Assembly (NCBI RefSeq): GCF_013002715.1 | Contig: NZ_JABENB010000001.1 | Span: forward strand, 2,294,001-2,358,000 | Source: Flexivirga aerilata | GTDB taxonomy: Bacteria; Actinomycetota; Actinomycetes; Actinomycetales; Dermatophilaceae | Length of the DNA: 64,000 nt | Reading direction: 5' to 3' | Shown here: positions 51,968-60,307 of the stretch, piece after piece | Numbering within the stretch: the first letter of the stretch is position 1 | Layout of the letters: every line of letters starts with the position of its first letter | Notes under the pieces: generated by a model | Seen by the model: only the letters and a program-made list of their open reading frames with translations | Database searches by the model: none | Told to the model about the DNA's origin: nothing | Program-made: the position numbers and the translations under genes

Positions 51968-52573
51968 TCAGATCTTGTCGCCGCGCTTGACGCGGGGCAT
52001 CGGACGGCGGCCCATCCGCAGCTGGAAGGCCCGCATGATCGTGTATGACGTGGTGCCGCGCGGCGGTTCGGTGTGGAAGCGCTCGCGGATCTGCTTCTTG
52101 ATGCGGCGCAGCACCAGCACCGAGTCGACGATGCCGACCAGCACGACCAGCCACAGGAAGAAGAACGCGGCCATCTGCAGGCTGCGGTTGGGCAGCACGG
52201 TCAGCACCAGGACGACCAGCATCAGCGGCAGCAGGATCTCGCCGAAGTTCCAGCGCGAGTCGATGTAGTCGCGGATGAACGCCTTGACCGGGCCCTTGTC
52301 CCGCGGCGGCAGCGCCTTCTCGTCGCCCCGCGCGAACGCCTCGCGCTGCTCGAGGCGCGCCTTGCGAGCCTCCTCGCGGGACTGCTTCTTGGCGGCCTTG
52401 CGGTCGACCGGCACGAGCGGCTTGCGGCGGGCGGCCTCCGCCTCGCGGCGGCTCGGGGTCGGTCGGCCCTTCTTCGGGGTCACTCCCGCCTTCGCGGCGT
52501 CCTTGTCGAGGTCGACGGCGATCGCCTCGGTGGGGGCTTGCGAGGTCTCAGGGGTCTTGTTGCGGCCGAACAC
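51968..52573 (-). CDS. DUF3043 membrane protein
   Basis: Protein of 201 residues with a long charged N-terminus (about 95 residues rich in Lys, Arg, Glu and Ala, containing RRKPLVPVDRKAAKKQSREE). Then DKGPVKAFIRDYIDSRWNFGE, two hydrophobic helices (LLPLMLVVLVLTVLP and FFFLWLVVLVGIVDSVLV) and a basic tail. This is the DUF3043 layout of actinobacteria; function unknown. The start is the GTG at 52573; TAGACT is 7 nt upstream, so it is probably leaderless. Divergent from the M20 peptidase gene. Confidence 0.87.
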   Translation of the reverse strand: MFGRNKTPETSQAPTEAIAVDLDKDAAKAGVTPKKGRPTPSRREAEAARRKPLVPVDRKAAKKQSREEARKARLEQREAFARGDEKALPPRDKGPVKAFIRDYIDSRWNFGEILLPLMLVVLVLTVLPNRSLQMAAFFFLWLVVLVGIVDSVLVLRRIKKQIRERFHTEPPRGTTSYTIMRAFQLRMGRRPMPRVKRGDKI

Positions 52574-52651
52574 GTGCCCCAGTCTACGGTCTGTGCCGGA
52601 TCGCTCCGGCCACGACGACCGGCGCCCGCCATACGGTCTAGCGTGGCCCCC

Positions 52652-54043
52652 GTGACTGACGACACCGCCGCCTCCGTTGCTCCTGATGCCTCTGATGCTG
52701 CTGACGCCTCTGATGCCCTGCGCACCAAGGTCCACGCACTCATGGACGGTGTCCGCGCCGATCTCGAGGCGCTGACCCGCATCCCCAGCGTCTCGCTCGA
52801 CTCGTTCGACCAGACCCAGGTCGACCGCAGCGCCGACGCGGTGGCCGACCTGCTGCGCGCCGAAGGACTCGAGGTCCAGATCGTCCGCGAGGGTGGCCGC
52901 CCGGCGGTGATCGGACGCCTGCCGGCGCCGGAGGGCGCGCCGACCATCACCCTCTACGCCCATCACGACGTGCAGCCGCCCGGCGAGGACGCCGACTGGG
53001 ACACCCCGCCCTTCGAGCCGACCGAACGCGGCGGGCGGCTCTACGGCCGAGGCGCGGCCGATGACAAGGCGGGCGTGATGGCCCACGTGGCCGCATTGCG
53101 CGCACACGACGGCAAGCCGCCGGTCGGCGTCAACATCTTCGTCGAGGGCGAGGAGGAGGTCGGCTCGGACTCGCTCGCCACCATCCTCGACAAGCACGGC
53201 GACAAGCTGGCCGCCGACGCGATCGTGCTGGCCGACTCCACCAACTGGAAGGTCGGCGTCCCGGCGCTCACCACCACGCTGCGCGGGATGATCCGGGTCG
53301 TGGTGACCGTCCGCACGCTCGACCACGGCATCCACTCCGGCATGTTCGGCGGCGCCGTCCCCGACGCGATCAGCACGCTCATCCGGCTGCTCGCCACCCT
53401 CCACGACGACGCCGGCGACGTCGCCGTCGCGGGACTGAAGTCGGGGGAGGCCGCCGACCTCGACTTCGACGAGGCGCGGTTGCGCGAGGAGAGCGGCCTG
53501 CTCGACGGCGTGCAGGCGATCGGCACCGGCTCGCTGCTCTCTAGGTTGTGGACCAAGCCGGCCATCACCACGATCGGCATCGACGCCCCGGCGGTCGACG
53601 TCGCGTCCAACACGCTCGTGCCGTCCGCGCGGGCCAAGGTGTCGATGCGGATCGCGCCGGACGAGGACCCGCGCGCGGCATACGACGCGCTGCGCAAGCA
53701 CCTGGCCGACCACGCGCCCTGGGGCGCACAGGTCGAGGTGAGCCTGGACGACGAGGGTGCCGGTTTCGACGCCGACGCCCAGGGGCCGGTGTATGACGTG
53801 GCGCGCGGCTCGTTCACCGACGCGTGGGATGGCACGGAGCCGGTCGACATCGGCGTCGGCGGTTCGATCCCGTTCGTCGCGGCGTTCGCCGAGAAGTTCC
53901 CCGATGCCGCGATCCTCGTGACCGGCGTCGAGGACCCCGACTCCCGCGCCCACGGCGCCAACGAGAGCCTGCACCTCGGCGAGTTCGAGAAGGTCTGCCT
54001 GGCCGAGGCGCTGCTGCTGGCCCGGCTGCCGCAGGCGAAGTGA
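52652..54043 (+). CDS. M20-family dipeptidase/deacylase
   Basis: Zinc-dependent M20 metallopeptidase, 463 residues. The metal-binding core is LYAHHDVQPPGED (about residues 95-107, His and Asp), YGRGAADDKAGVMAHVAAL (bridging Asp), FVEGEEEVGS (Glu-Glu) and later ESLHLGEFE (His). The dimerisation domain lies between (about residues 210-350). Probably hydrolyses dipeptides, perhaps mycothiol- or carnosine-like substrates; specificity is not evident. The start is the GTG at 52652, with TAGCGT 7 nt upstream. The next gene begins 6 nt after its stop. Confidence 0.93.
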   Translation: MTDDTAASVAPDASDAADASDALRTKVHALMDGVRADLEALTRIPSVSLDSFDQTQVDRSADAVADLLRAEGLEVQIVREGGRPAVIGRLPAPEGAPTITLYAHHDVQPPGEDADWDTPPFEPTERGGRLYGRGAADDKAGVMAHVAALRAHDGKPPVGVNIFVEGEEEVGSDSLATILDKHGDKLAADAIVLADSTNWKVGVPALTTTLRGMIRVVVTVRTLDHGIHSGMFGGAVPDAISTLIRLLATLHDDAGDVAVAGLKSGEAADLDFDEARLREESGLLDGVQAIGTGSLLSRLWTKPAITTIGIDAPAVDVASNTLVPSARAKVSMRIAPDEDPRAAYDALRKHLADHAPWGAQVEVSLDDEGAGFDADAQGPVYDVARGSFTDAWDGTEPVDIGVGGSIPFVAAFAEKFPDAAILVTGVEDPDSRAHGANESLHLGEFEKVCLAEALLLARLPQAK

Positions 54044-54049
54044 GGACCG

Positions 54050-55084
54050 ATGGCACAGGGCAGTTACGTCGAACCGTCGTTCACGCGCGACACCAACTAC
54101 ATCCCCGATCGCATCACGCGTGACGCGCGGGACGGCTGGCCGGTGGAGCCGGGTCGCTACCGGTTGATCGCCGCGCGCGCCTGTCCGTGGGCGAGTCGCG
54201 CCATCATCGTGCGACGGCTGCTCGGCCTCGAGGACGCCATCTCGATGGGGCTGGCCGGACCGACCCACGACGCGAACAGCTGGACCTTCGATCTGGACCC
54301 GGGCGGCCTGGACCCGGTGCTGCAGATCCCACGGCTGAAAGACGCCTACGACGGGCGGTTTCCGGACTACCCGCGCGGCATCACCGTGCCGGCGATCGTC
54401 GACGTGCCGACCGGCGGCGTGGTCACCAACGACTTCGCGCCGATGATCACCGACCTCGCCACGCAGTGGACCGAGCACTTCCGCGACGGCGCGCCCGATC
54501 TCTACCCGGAGCCACTGCGGGCCGAGATGGAGGAGGTGATGCGGCGCGTCTACACCGAGGTCAACAACGGCGTCTACCGCTGCGGCTTCGCCGGCAGTCA
54601 GGAGGCGTATGACGAGGCGTACGGCCGGCTGTTCACGGCCCTCGACTGGCTGGAGGAGCGCCTCGCCGGGCAGCGTTACCTCATGGGCGACGCGATCACG
54701 ATGGCGGACGTCAACCTCTTCACCACGCTGGTCCGCTTCGATCCGGTCTACCACGGGCACTTCAAGTGCAATCGCGGCAAGCTGATCGAGCTGCCCGCGC
54801 TGTGGGGCTACGCCCGTGACCTGTTCCAGACGCCCGGCTTCGGCGACACCGTCGACTTCACCCAGATCAAGCAGCACTACTACGTCGTGCACCGCGACAT
54901 CAACCCGACCGGCATCGTCCCGATGGGCCCGGACCTCAGCAACTGGATGACCCCGCACGGCCGGGAATCCTTGGGCGGCAAGGCATTCGGTGACGGCACG
55001 GCCCCGGGGGAGATCGCCGTCGCCGAGCGGGTGCCCTCCGCCGACAACCCCGTGCTCGGGCCGGACGGGCTGCTGCTGACGTGA
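54050..55084 (+). CDS. Glutathionyl-hydroquinone reductase-like (Omega GST fold) protein
   Basis: Xi-class GST-like protein of 344 residues. The N-terminal thioredoxin-like domain has the active-site cysteine in ARACPWASRAIIVRRLLGL (about residues 43-61), the CPWA motif of S-glutathionyl-hydroquinone reductases. The helical C-terminal domain has GDAITMADVNLFTTLVRFD. Actinobacteria usually make mycothiol, not glutathione, so the natural co-substrate may be mycothiol (inference). It is 6 nt from the M20 peptidase gene and its stop overlaps the nucleoside hydrolase GTG. Confidence 0.9.
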   Translation: MAQGSYVEPSFTRDTNYIPDRITRDARDGWPVEPGRYRLIAARACPWASRAIIVRRLLGLEDAISMGLAGPTHDANSWTFDLDPGGLDPVLQIPRLKDAYDGRFPDYPRGITVPAIVDVPTGGVVTNDFAPMITDLATQWTEHFRDGAPDLYPEPLRAEMEEVMRRVYTEVNNGVYRCGFAGSQEAYDEAYGRLFTALDWLEERLAGQRYLMGDAITMADVNLFTTLVRFDPVYHGHFKCNRGKLIELPALWGYARDLFQTPGFGDTVDFTQIKQHYYVVHRDINPTGIVPMGPDLSNWMTPHGRESLGGKAFGDGTAPGEIAVAERVPSADNPVLGPDGLLLT

Positions 55085-56043
55085 CCACTCCGGTCGTGAT
55101 GGACGTCGACACCGGGGTCGACGACGCGTGCGCGCTGCTGCTCGCCGCGCTGCACCCGGCCCTCGATCTGCGGGCGGTGACGTGCGTCGGTGGCAACACC
55201 GATGCCGCCCAGGTCACCCGTAACACGTTGGCAGTGCTGCAGATCGCCGGTCGTGATGACGTGCCGGTTGCGATGGGGGCGGAGCGGCCGCTGCTGGAGG
55301 AGCCGGTGCACGCCCGCCATGTGCACGGCGAGGACGGGATGGGCGACCTCGGCTGGGCGGCAACGGACCGCGCTCCCGACCGGCGGCACGCCGTCGAGCT
55401 GCTGCGCGACGTGTTGCTCGACTCGACGGACGACCCGGTCACCCTGGTGCCGACCGCCCCGATGACCAACATCGCGCTGCTGTTGCGGACCTATCCCGAG
55501 GCAGCACAAGGGATTTCACGCATCGTCTTCATGGGAGGCGCGGCGCGTCACGGCAACGCGACCGCCTCGGCCGAGTTCAACGTCTTCCACGACCCGGAGG
55601 CCACGGCGATCGTGCTCGACGCCGCGGCCGGGCTCGGCATACCCGTGACGATGTATGGCCTGGACGTGTTCTACGGGCCGGCGGTGACGCGTGAGCAGGC
55701 TGCGTCGTTGGCGGCCGTCGGCGGCCACGGCCCGGCTCAGCTGGCCGGTGAGCTCGTCGCATTCCAGTGCGACCGCTTCGGATCCGACTCGGCCACCATC
55801 GGCGACGCCGGTGCGGTCTGCGCCGTGATCGACCCCGACGGCATCCGCACCACCCCGCTTCCGGTGCGCGTCGAACTCGCCGGACGCTGGTCCCGCGGCC
55901 AGACGATCGTCGACCCCCGCGACTGGAGCGGCGACCTCGACCACGACCCGCACGGCCGCTCCCGCGCCGTCGTGGACGTCGCCCTCGAGGTGGACGCGCA
56001 GCGCTACGCGGACCTCTGGCTCCGCACGGTCGGCGGCAGCTGA
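55081..56043 (+). CDS. Nucleoside hydrolase (IunH family)
   Basis: Inosine/uridine-preferring nucleoside ribohydrolase-like enzyme of 320 residues that would cleave ribonucleosides to base and ribose. The calcium-binding N-terminal motif VVMDVDTGVDDACALL (residues 4-19) is intact. LVPTAPMTNIALLLR and the FMGGAA block precede the ASAEFNVFHDPEA motif (binding the ribose). The C-terminal Asp is in SRAVVDVA. The GTG at 55081 overlaps the previous stop (GTGA). It is the last gene of a three-gene run before the HicAB module. Confidence 0.92.
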   Translation: MTTPVVMDVDTGVDDACALLLAALHPALDLRAVTCVGGNTDAAQVTRNTLAVLQIAGRDDVPVAMGAERPLLEEPVHARHVHGEDGMGDLGWAATDRAPDRRHAVELLRDVLLDSTDDPVTLVPTAPMTNIALLLRTYPEAAQGISRIVFMGGAARHGNATASAEFNVFHDPEATAIVLDAAAGLGIPVTMYGLDVFYGPAVTREQAASLAAVGGHGPAQLAGELVAFQCDRFGSDSATIGDAGAVCAVIDPDGIRTTPLPVRVELAGRWSRGQTIVDPRDWSGDLDHDPHGRSRAVVDVALEVDAQRYADLWLRTVGGS

Positions 56044-56058
56044 GCGCGGCACCCGTTC

Positions 56059-56115
56059 ACACTAAAGTGTCTATCTCTCTTGACTTGTTTGCGTCTATAG
56101 CGCTTGACTAAACTG
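56059..56115. repeat. Palindrome and two 24-bp direct repeats before hicA
   Basis: The palindrome ACACT-AA-AGTGT (56059-56070) is followed by two 24-bp direct repeats sharing GTCTAT-N5-CTTGACT (56069-56092 and 56093-56116). The stretch is much more AT-rich than its surroundings. A plausible operator for the HicB antitoxin, which normally autoregulates its operon. Confidence 0.55.
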
Positions 56116-56322
56116 GTGATTGCGGGGAAGCCGAGCCGCGAAGTCCAGAAGATGCTGCGCGACGCGGGCTGGGTCGTCGTTCGCAGGCGTGGTTCGCACA
56201 CGCATTGGACCTGCCCGACGGCTCGCCACTCGTTCAGCCTCCCGGATGGGCACAAGTCGATCAGTCCTGGAGTCCTGCGGAAGCTGCAGAAGGCCATGAG
56301 CGAGTGCAAGGAGAGCGCGTGA
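56104..56322 (+). CDS. hicA: HicA-family mRNA interferase toxin
   Basis: Toxin of a type II HicAB module, about 72 residues. The double-stranded-RNA-binding-like fold is clear: REVQKMLRDAGWVVVRRRGSH with the catalytic His in GSHTHW, then PDGHKSISPGVLRKLQKAM. It cleaves mRNA when free of antitoxin (family knowledge). The start is either TTG 56104 or GTG 56116; no good ribosome site is seen. Its TGA overlaps the hicB ATG as TGATG. Lower GC upstream suggests recent acquisition. Confidence 0.88.
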   Translation: MTKLVIAGKPSREVQKMLRDAGWVVVRRRGSHTHWTCPTARHSFSLPDGHKSISPGVLRKLQKAMSECKESA

Positions 56323-56702
56323 TGGAGTATGAGATTCACGCCCGCCATGAGGACGGCTGGTGGATGATCGACATCCCTGCCATCGACGGTCTGACTCAGG
56401 CACGTCGCCTGGCGGACGTGGAAGCCGAGGCTGCCGACTACATCATGGTTGATCAAGATGTGCCGCCCTCGGCCGTCTCGGTGAAGGTGACGTCAATCGT
56501 GGCGGGCGGACATGAATTCGGCGGCGTGCTAGGTGATCTCGTCCTGGTCAGAGCGAAGGCTCGGGAAGCGGAGGCCGAGGCGATGTCACAAGCGCGGCGG
56601 GTGGCCCTCGAGTTGGCTGACTCCGACGTTCCGGTGCGGGACATCGGTGCGGCGATCGGAGTGTCATATCAAAGAGCGCACCAGTTGGTGTCGGGGAAGT
56701 AG
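56322..56702 (+). CDS. hicB: HicB-family antitoxin
   Basis: Antitoxin of 126 residues. The N-terminal half (EYEIHARHEDGWWMIDIPAI then QARRLADVEAEAADYI) is the HicB partial RNase H-like fold that covers HicA. The C-terminal part (VALELADSDVPVRDIGAAIG then VSYQRAHQLVSGK) is a helix-turn-helix that would bind the operator upstream of hicA. The ATG at 56322 overlaps the hicA stop; an in-frame GTG lies one codon before. Confidence 0.87.
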   Translation: MEYEIHARHEDGWWMIDIPAIDGLTQARRLADVEAEAADYIMVDQDVPPSAVSVKVTSIVAGGHEFGGVLGDLVLVRAKAREAEAEAMSQARRVALELADSDVPVRDIGAAIGVSYQRAHQLVSGK

Positions 56703-56828
56703 AGCTCCGGCCGCCGCAAGACGAAGGTAGCTGCCGCCGTTGGCGACCACGTCTGCCGCGCAACGGATTTCGTTCGGCACAGCGATTTCATAGCGGAACA
56801 CCGCGGCCGCGCCGCCCGTTGCGATGGC

Positions 56829-57524
56829 GTGGACCAGTGGTGGCAGCGCGCGACGGCGACGAACGCGCCGCTGGACGCGCGGGTGACCGCGGCTCTCGCC
56901 CTCGTGGCCGCCGCCTGCATCCTCTGGGCTCCTGCGTGGCGCGCGAGCCGGCACGTGGTGACGGTCGCTCACGAGGGTGCGCACGGCGTCGTGGCACTGC
57001 TCGCCGGGCGTAGCCTGTCCGGGATACGGCTGCACTCGGACAGCTCAGGCCTCACGGTCTCTCGCGGCCGAGCTCGCGGATTTGGCATGGTCGCAACGCT
57101 TTTCGCCGGGTATGTCGGTCCCGGCGTGCTCGGCCTGCTGCTCGCGTCGGTGCTGCACAGCGGTCACGCGGTTGCCGCCCTCTGGTTGCTGCTCGGCGCG
57201 CTGACGTTGCTGTTGCTGCAGATTCGCAACCTCTACGGGCTCTGGGTGGTGCTGGTCAGCGGGATCGCGCTCTTCGCGGTCACCTGGTGGCTCTCCGACG
57301 ACGTGCAGGTCGGTGTGGCGCAGACGATCACCTGGTTCCTGCTCCTTGCCTGCCCGTGGTCAATCATCGACCTGCAACGCACCCGGCGCGCCGGACGCGG
57401 GCGCGGCTCCGACCCCGACCAGCTCGCACGCATCACCCCGATCCCGGCCGGGCTGTGGGTCACACTGATGCTCCTTGTCGCGCTCGCCTGCCTGGGTCTC
57501 GGCGGATGGCTGATGCTCGCCTGA
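56829..57524 (+). CDS. M50-like membrane metalloprotease
   Basis: Polytopic membrane protein of 231 residues with the zinc-site motif HEGAH (HExxH type) at about residue 48 in VVTVAHEGAHGVVALL, followed by LFAGYVGPGVLGLLLASVL. Five to six hydrophobic segments. It fits the M50B-like family of actinobacterial site-2-protease relatives; no PDZ domain is present and the substrate is unknown. The start is taken as the GTG at 56829. The 126 bp between hicB and this gene show no recognised feature. Confidence 0.82.
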   Translation: MDQWWQRATATNAPLDARVTAALALVAAACILWAPAWRASRHVVTVAHEGAHGVVALLAGRSLSGIRLHSDSSGLTVSRGRARGFGMVATLFAGYVGPGVLGLLLASVLHSGHAVAALWLLLGALTLLLLQIRNLYGLWVVLVSGIALFAVTWWLSDDVQVGVAQTITWFLLLACPWSIIDLQRTRRAGRGRGSDPDQLARITPIPAGLWVTLMLLVALACLGLGGWLMLA

Positions 57525-57545
57525 TTCCCGGCATACGCTGGGTTG

Positions 57546-57662
57546 ATGGACCTGGAGGACGTCGACGCCTTCACCCGCACCCTCGCCGGCTGCACGCGGA
57601 AGGGCCATCCGGGGCGGCTCGCCTGGTATGGGTCGGCGTGGGACATGCAGCGGCGGCACTGA
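57546..57662 (+). CDS. Short 38-residue open frame with a leaderless-type promoter
   Basis: ATG at 57546 follows TACGCT (57534-57539) by 6 nt, the recurrent start layout in this window, and opens a frame of 38 codons starting MDLEDVDAFTRTLAGCTRKG and ending at TGA 57660. The start is similar to YjbR/MmcQ-type small DNA-binding proteins, so this may be a truncated remnant. It could also be chance. Not recognised otherwise. Confidence 0.3.
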   Translation: MDLEDVDAFTRTLAGCTRKGHPGRLAWYGSAWDMQRRH

Positions 57663-57686
57663 GCGACCGACCCGCACAATGGAGCG

Positions 57687-58715
57687 GTGCGCGTCCTCAT
57701 CTGCAGTGACCACTGGGCCGACCTGTCCGCCGACGCGGTGACCGCCGCGATCGCCGAGGGCTGGCAGCAGCGGCAGCCCGACGTCGAGGTCGAGGCGGTG
57801 CCGTTCTCCGCCGGCGGCGTCGGCTTCGTCGACGCGGTGGAGCGGGCACTCGGGGGAGCGGTCGGCGCGGCCGGCCACCTCGACCACGACGGCGTGACCT
57901 ACCTCGATGCCGCCGAACTCAGCCCGGGCGGCGACTCCACCCGGCTCGGTCACGCCATCGGAGCGGCCCTCGACCAGGGCGCCGGCCGCGTGGTCGTCGG
58001 CGTCGGCGAGGTCGCCGGGGTCGACGGAGGGCACGGGCTGATCACCGCACTCGGCGGGCACCCCGACCTCGCTGTCGCGCTGCCGGCGGCCCGTGAGCGG
58101 CTCACCGGCATACGGCTGACCGCAGCCTGCGACACCGACATCCCGTTGCTGGGCCTGCAGGGCGCGGCCGCGGCGGCCGTCGAGGGGCTCGGCTGGAGCA
58201 AGCAGCAGGCGCAGGACCGCGAGCGATCGATGGGCGCGTATGCCGATCAGGTGCGCCGGCTGATCCCGGCCCGCAAGGACCTGCTCACCGGCAAGGAGCA
58301 CCGTGCCGACCGCGAGGCAGGAGCCGGAGCGGGCGGCGGCATCGGTTTCGCGCTCGCCGCCCTGGGCGGGCGCCTGCGTCCCGGCCCGGAGCTCTTCGCC
58401 GAGACTGTGGGGCTCGCCGACCGCGTCGCCGCGAGCGACCTGGTCGTGGTCGGCACCCGTGTCTTCGACTGGCGCAGCCTGGAGCACGCGGTCGTCGCGA
58501 CCGTCGTCGGCGCGGCCGGCGACGCCGCCCGACCGTCGCTGGTGCTCGCCGAGCAGGTCGAGGTCGGCCGCCGCGAGACCATGTCGCTCGGGGCGTCCGC
58601 GGCATACGCCCTCGTCGACCCGATGAGCCGTCGCCCCGCGCCGGCTCGCGCCGATCTGCCGCAGGCGTTGCAGGCCATGGCGCGCCGACTGGCAGGCACC
58701 TGGCGCGGAGTCTGA
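57687..58715 (+). CDS. Glycerate kinase family protein
   Basis: Family-I glycerate 2-kinase-like protein, 342 residues, phosphorylating D-glycerate. Matching blocks are LICSDHWADLSADAVTAAIA near the N-terminus, VVVGVGEVAGVDGGHGLITAL in place of the usual GGSATNDGGxG, GAGAGGGIGFALAALGG and a late TRVFDWRSLEHAVVATV. The glycine-rich substrate loop is altered (VAGVDGGHG), so activity is not certain. The orthologue in mycobacteria lies next to the HesB gene as here. GTG 57687 has TGGAG 7 nt upstream. Confidence 0.85.
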   Translation: MRVLICSDHWADLSADAVTAAIAEGWQQRQPDVEVEAVPFSAGGVGFVDAVERALGGAVGAAGHLDHDGVTYLDAAELSPGGDSTRLGHAIGAALDQGAGRVVVGVGEVAGVDGGHGLITALGGHPDLAVALPAARERLTGIRLTAACDTDIPLLGLQGAAAAAVEGLGWSKQQAQDRERSMGAYADQVRRLIPARKDLLTGKEHRADREAGAGAGGGIGFALAALGGRLRPGPELFAETVGLADRVAASDLVVVGTRVFDWRSLEHAVVATVVGAAGDAARPSLVLAEQVEVGRRETMSLGASAAYALVDPMSRRPAPARADLPQALQAMARRLAGTWRGV

Positions 58716-58725
58716 GCCGGCGACG

Positions 58726-58731
58726 TACGCT
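58726..58731 (+). promoter_or_regulatory. Candidate -10 box of the ErpA/HesB gene
   Basis: TACGCT (58726-58731), a good TANNNT -10 box, lies 97 nt upstream of the ErpA-like ATG, within the gap after the glycerate kinase stop. This gene has a clear ribosome site and is not leaderless. The assignment is by position only. Confidence 0.4.
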
Positions 58732-58822
58732 GGTGGGACAGACGCGGGAATGATCGACCGGCACCCACTGTTGGACCTGCTGACCGTGACCCCGTTCATC
58801 CGTGCGAGAAGGAATTGATGCA

Positions 58823-59188
58823 ATGAGCGTCGACACCAACGCCACCCAGGCCACCACCGACACCCACGGTGTCGTTCTCACCGACGTCGCCGCCGGCAAG
58901 GTCAAGAGCCTGCTCGAGCAGGAGGGTCGCGATGACCTGCGCCTGCGCGTCGGCGTGCAGCCGGGCGGCTGCTCCGGCCTGATCTACCAGCTCTACTTCG
59001 ACGAGCGCACCCTCGACGGTGACCTCGTGCGTGACTTCGGCGGTGTGGAGGTCGTCGTCGACCGGATGAGCTCCCCCTACCTCGAGGGCGCCACCATCGA
59101 CTTCGCCGACACCATCGAGAAGCAGGGCTTCACCATCGACAACCCCAACGCGGGCAGCTCCTGCGCCTGCGGCGACAGCTTCAGCTGA
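58823..59188 (+). CDS. Iron-sulfur cluster insertion protein (HesB/ErpA-type)
   Basis: A-type carrier that delivers iron-sulfur clusters to apoproteins, 121 residues. The three conserved cysteines are visible: one in GVQPGGCSGLIYQL and two in SSCACGDSF at the C-terminus. The ATG at 58823 has AGAAGGA (58807-58813) 9 nt before it. It precedes the adenosine kinase gene, as in mycobacteria, and is closed by a strong terminator. Likely clients in this window include RlmN and SdaA (inference). Confidence 0.95.
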   Translation: MSVDTNATQATTDTHGVVLTDVAAGKVKSLLEQEGRDDLRLRVGVQPGGCSGLIYQLYFDERTLDGDLVRDFGGVEVVVDRMSSPYLEGATIDFADTIEKQGFTIDNPNAGSSCACGDSFS

Positions 59189-59251
59189 GTCTTGGGTCGC
59201 TGAGCCCGGGTCCCGGCAGACCAGCACCCGGCCAGCACCCGAAGCAGCACG

Positions 59252-59288
59252 AAGGGCGGCACCGAACTGTGGGTTCGGTGCCGCCCTT
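59252..59288 (+). terminator. Strong hairpin terminator after the ErpA gene
   Basis: A perfect 16-bp stem (59252-59267 with 59273-59288) with a 5-nt loop, extendable outward through AGCAC/GTGCT. A TTT follows the right arm. It isolates the ErpA gene from the kinase gene downstream. Confidence 0.9.
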
Positions 59289-59320
59289 TGTGCTGTCGGC
59301 GTGGAGGATAGGTTGTCGGC

Positions 59321-60307
59321 ATGAAGATCGCCGTCACCGGTTCCATCGCGACCGACCATCTGATGACCTTCAAGGGACGCTTCGCCGACTCGCTCGTCGT
59401 CGAGCAGCTGGACAAGCTGTCGCTGTCCTTCCTCGCCGAGGACCTGCAGATCCGCCGCGGCGGAGTCGCGGCCAACATCTGTTTCGGGATGGGCAACCTC
59501 GGTCTCTCGCCGATCCTGGTCGACGCGGTCGGTGAGGACTTCGCCGACTACCGCTCCTGGCTGGAGCGGCACGGCGTCGACTGCGAGTCGGTCTACGTCT
59601 CGCAGACCAAGCACACCGCCCGCTTCGTGTGCACCACCGACGACGACATGGCGCAGATCGCCACCTTCTACGCCGGTGCGATGAGCGAGTCCCGCGAGAT
59701 CGAGCTCGCCCCGGTCGCGCAGCGCGTGGGCGGCCTCGACCTGGTCATGGTCGGCCCGTCCGACCCGGAGGGCATGCGCCGTCATACGGTCGAGTGTCGG
59801 CAGCGGGGCATCCCGTTCATCGCCGACCCGAGTCAGCAACTCGCCTTCGCCGACGGCCCGTTCATCCGTGACCTGATCACCGGCGCCGACTACCTGTTCA
59901 CCAACGAGTACGAAGCCCACATGACCGAGCAGAAGACCGGCTGGTCGGCCGACGACGTCCTCGGCGAGGTCGGCACCCGGGTGATCACCAAGGGCAAGGA
60001 CGGCGCGGTGATCCTGCGCAAGGGGGAGGACCCGATCGAGGTGCCGGTGGCCGGCGAGGTCCGGCGGGTCGACCCGACCGGCGTCGGCGACGCGTTCCGC
60101 GCGGGCTTCCTCGCCGGGCTCACCTGGCAACTGCCGCTGCGCACCTGCGCCGAGGTCGGCTCGATGCTCGCGACCTACGTGCTGGAGACCGTCGGCACCC
60201 AGGAGTACGTGCTGCGCCAGGGCGAGTTCCTGCGCCGGCTCGGGGAGGCGTACGGCGACGACACCGTCGCGGCCGTGGAGCCGCATCTGCAGTGCCCGCG
60301 CGCCTGA
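59321..60307 (+). CDS. adoK: Adenosine kinase (PfkB family)
   Basis: PfkB carbohydrate kinase, 328 residues, very like mycobacterial AdoK, which phosphorylates adenosine to AMP in purine salvage. DLQIRRGGVAANICFGMGNL (the glycine-rich substrate region) and the C-terminal PfkB signature DPTGVGDAFRAGFLAGL with its catalytic Asp are present; GPSDPEGM and ITKGKDGAVIL fit the fold. TAGGTT is 6 nt before the ATG, so the gene is probably leaderless. Position between ErpA and the cytochrome oxidase genes matches mycobacterial order. Confidence 0.92.
   Translation: MKIAVTGSIATDHLMTFKGRFADSLVVEQLDKLSLSFLAEDLQIRRGGVAANICFGMGNLGLSPILVDAVGEDFADYRSWLERHGVDCESVYVSQTKHTARFVCTTDDDMAQIATFYAGAMSESREIELAPVAQRVGGLDLVMVGPSDPEGMRRHTVECRQRGIPFIADPSQQLAFADGPFIRDLITGADYLFTNEYEAHMTEQKTGWSADDVLGEVGTRVITKGKDGAVILRKGEDPIEVPVAGEVRRVDPTGVGDAFRAGFLAGLTWQLPLRTCAEVGSMLATYVLETVGTQEYVLRQGEFLRRLGEAYGDDTVAAVEPHLQCPRA

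Noticed and set aside
51968..54958. A 996-codon minus-strand frame across the M20 peptidase and GST-like genes
   Set aside because: Only its end (51968-52573) is a real gene (DUF3043); the rest is antisense to two clear enzymes.
56664..57035. Minus-strand frame opposite hicB and the M50-like gene
   Set aside because: It is antisense to two supported genes and no family was recognised, so it is not called.
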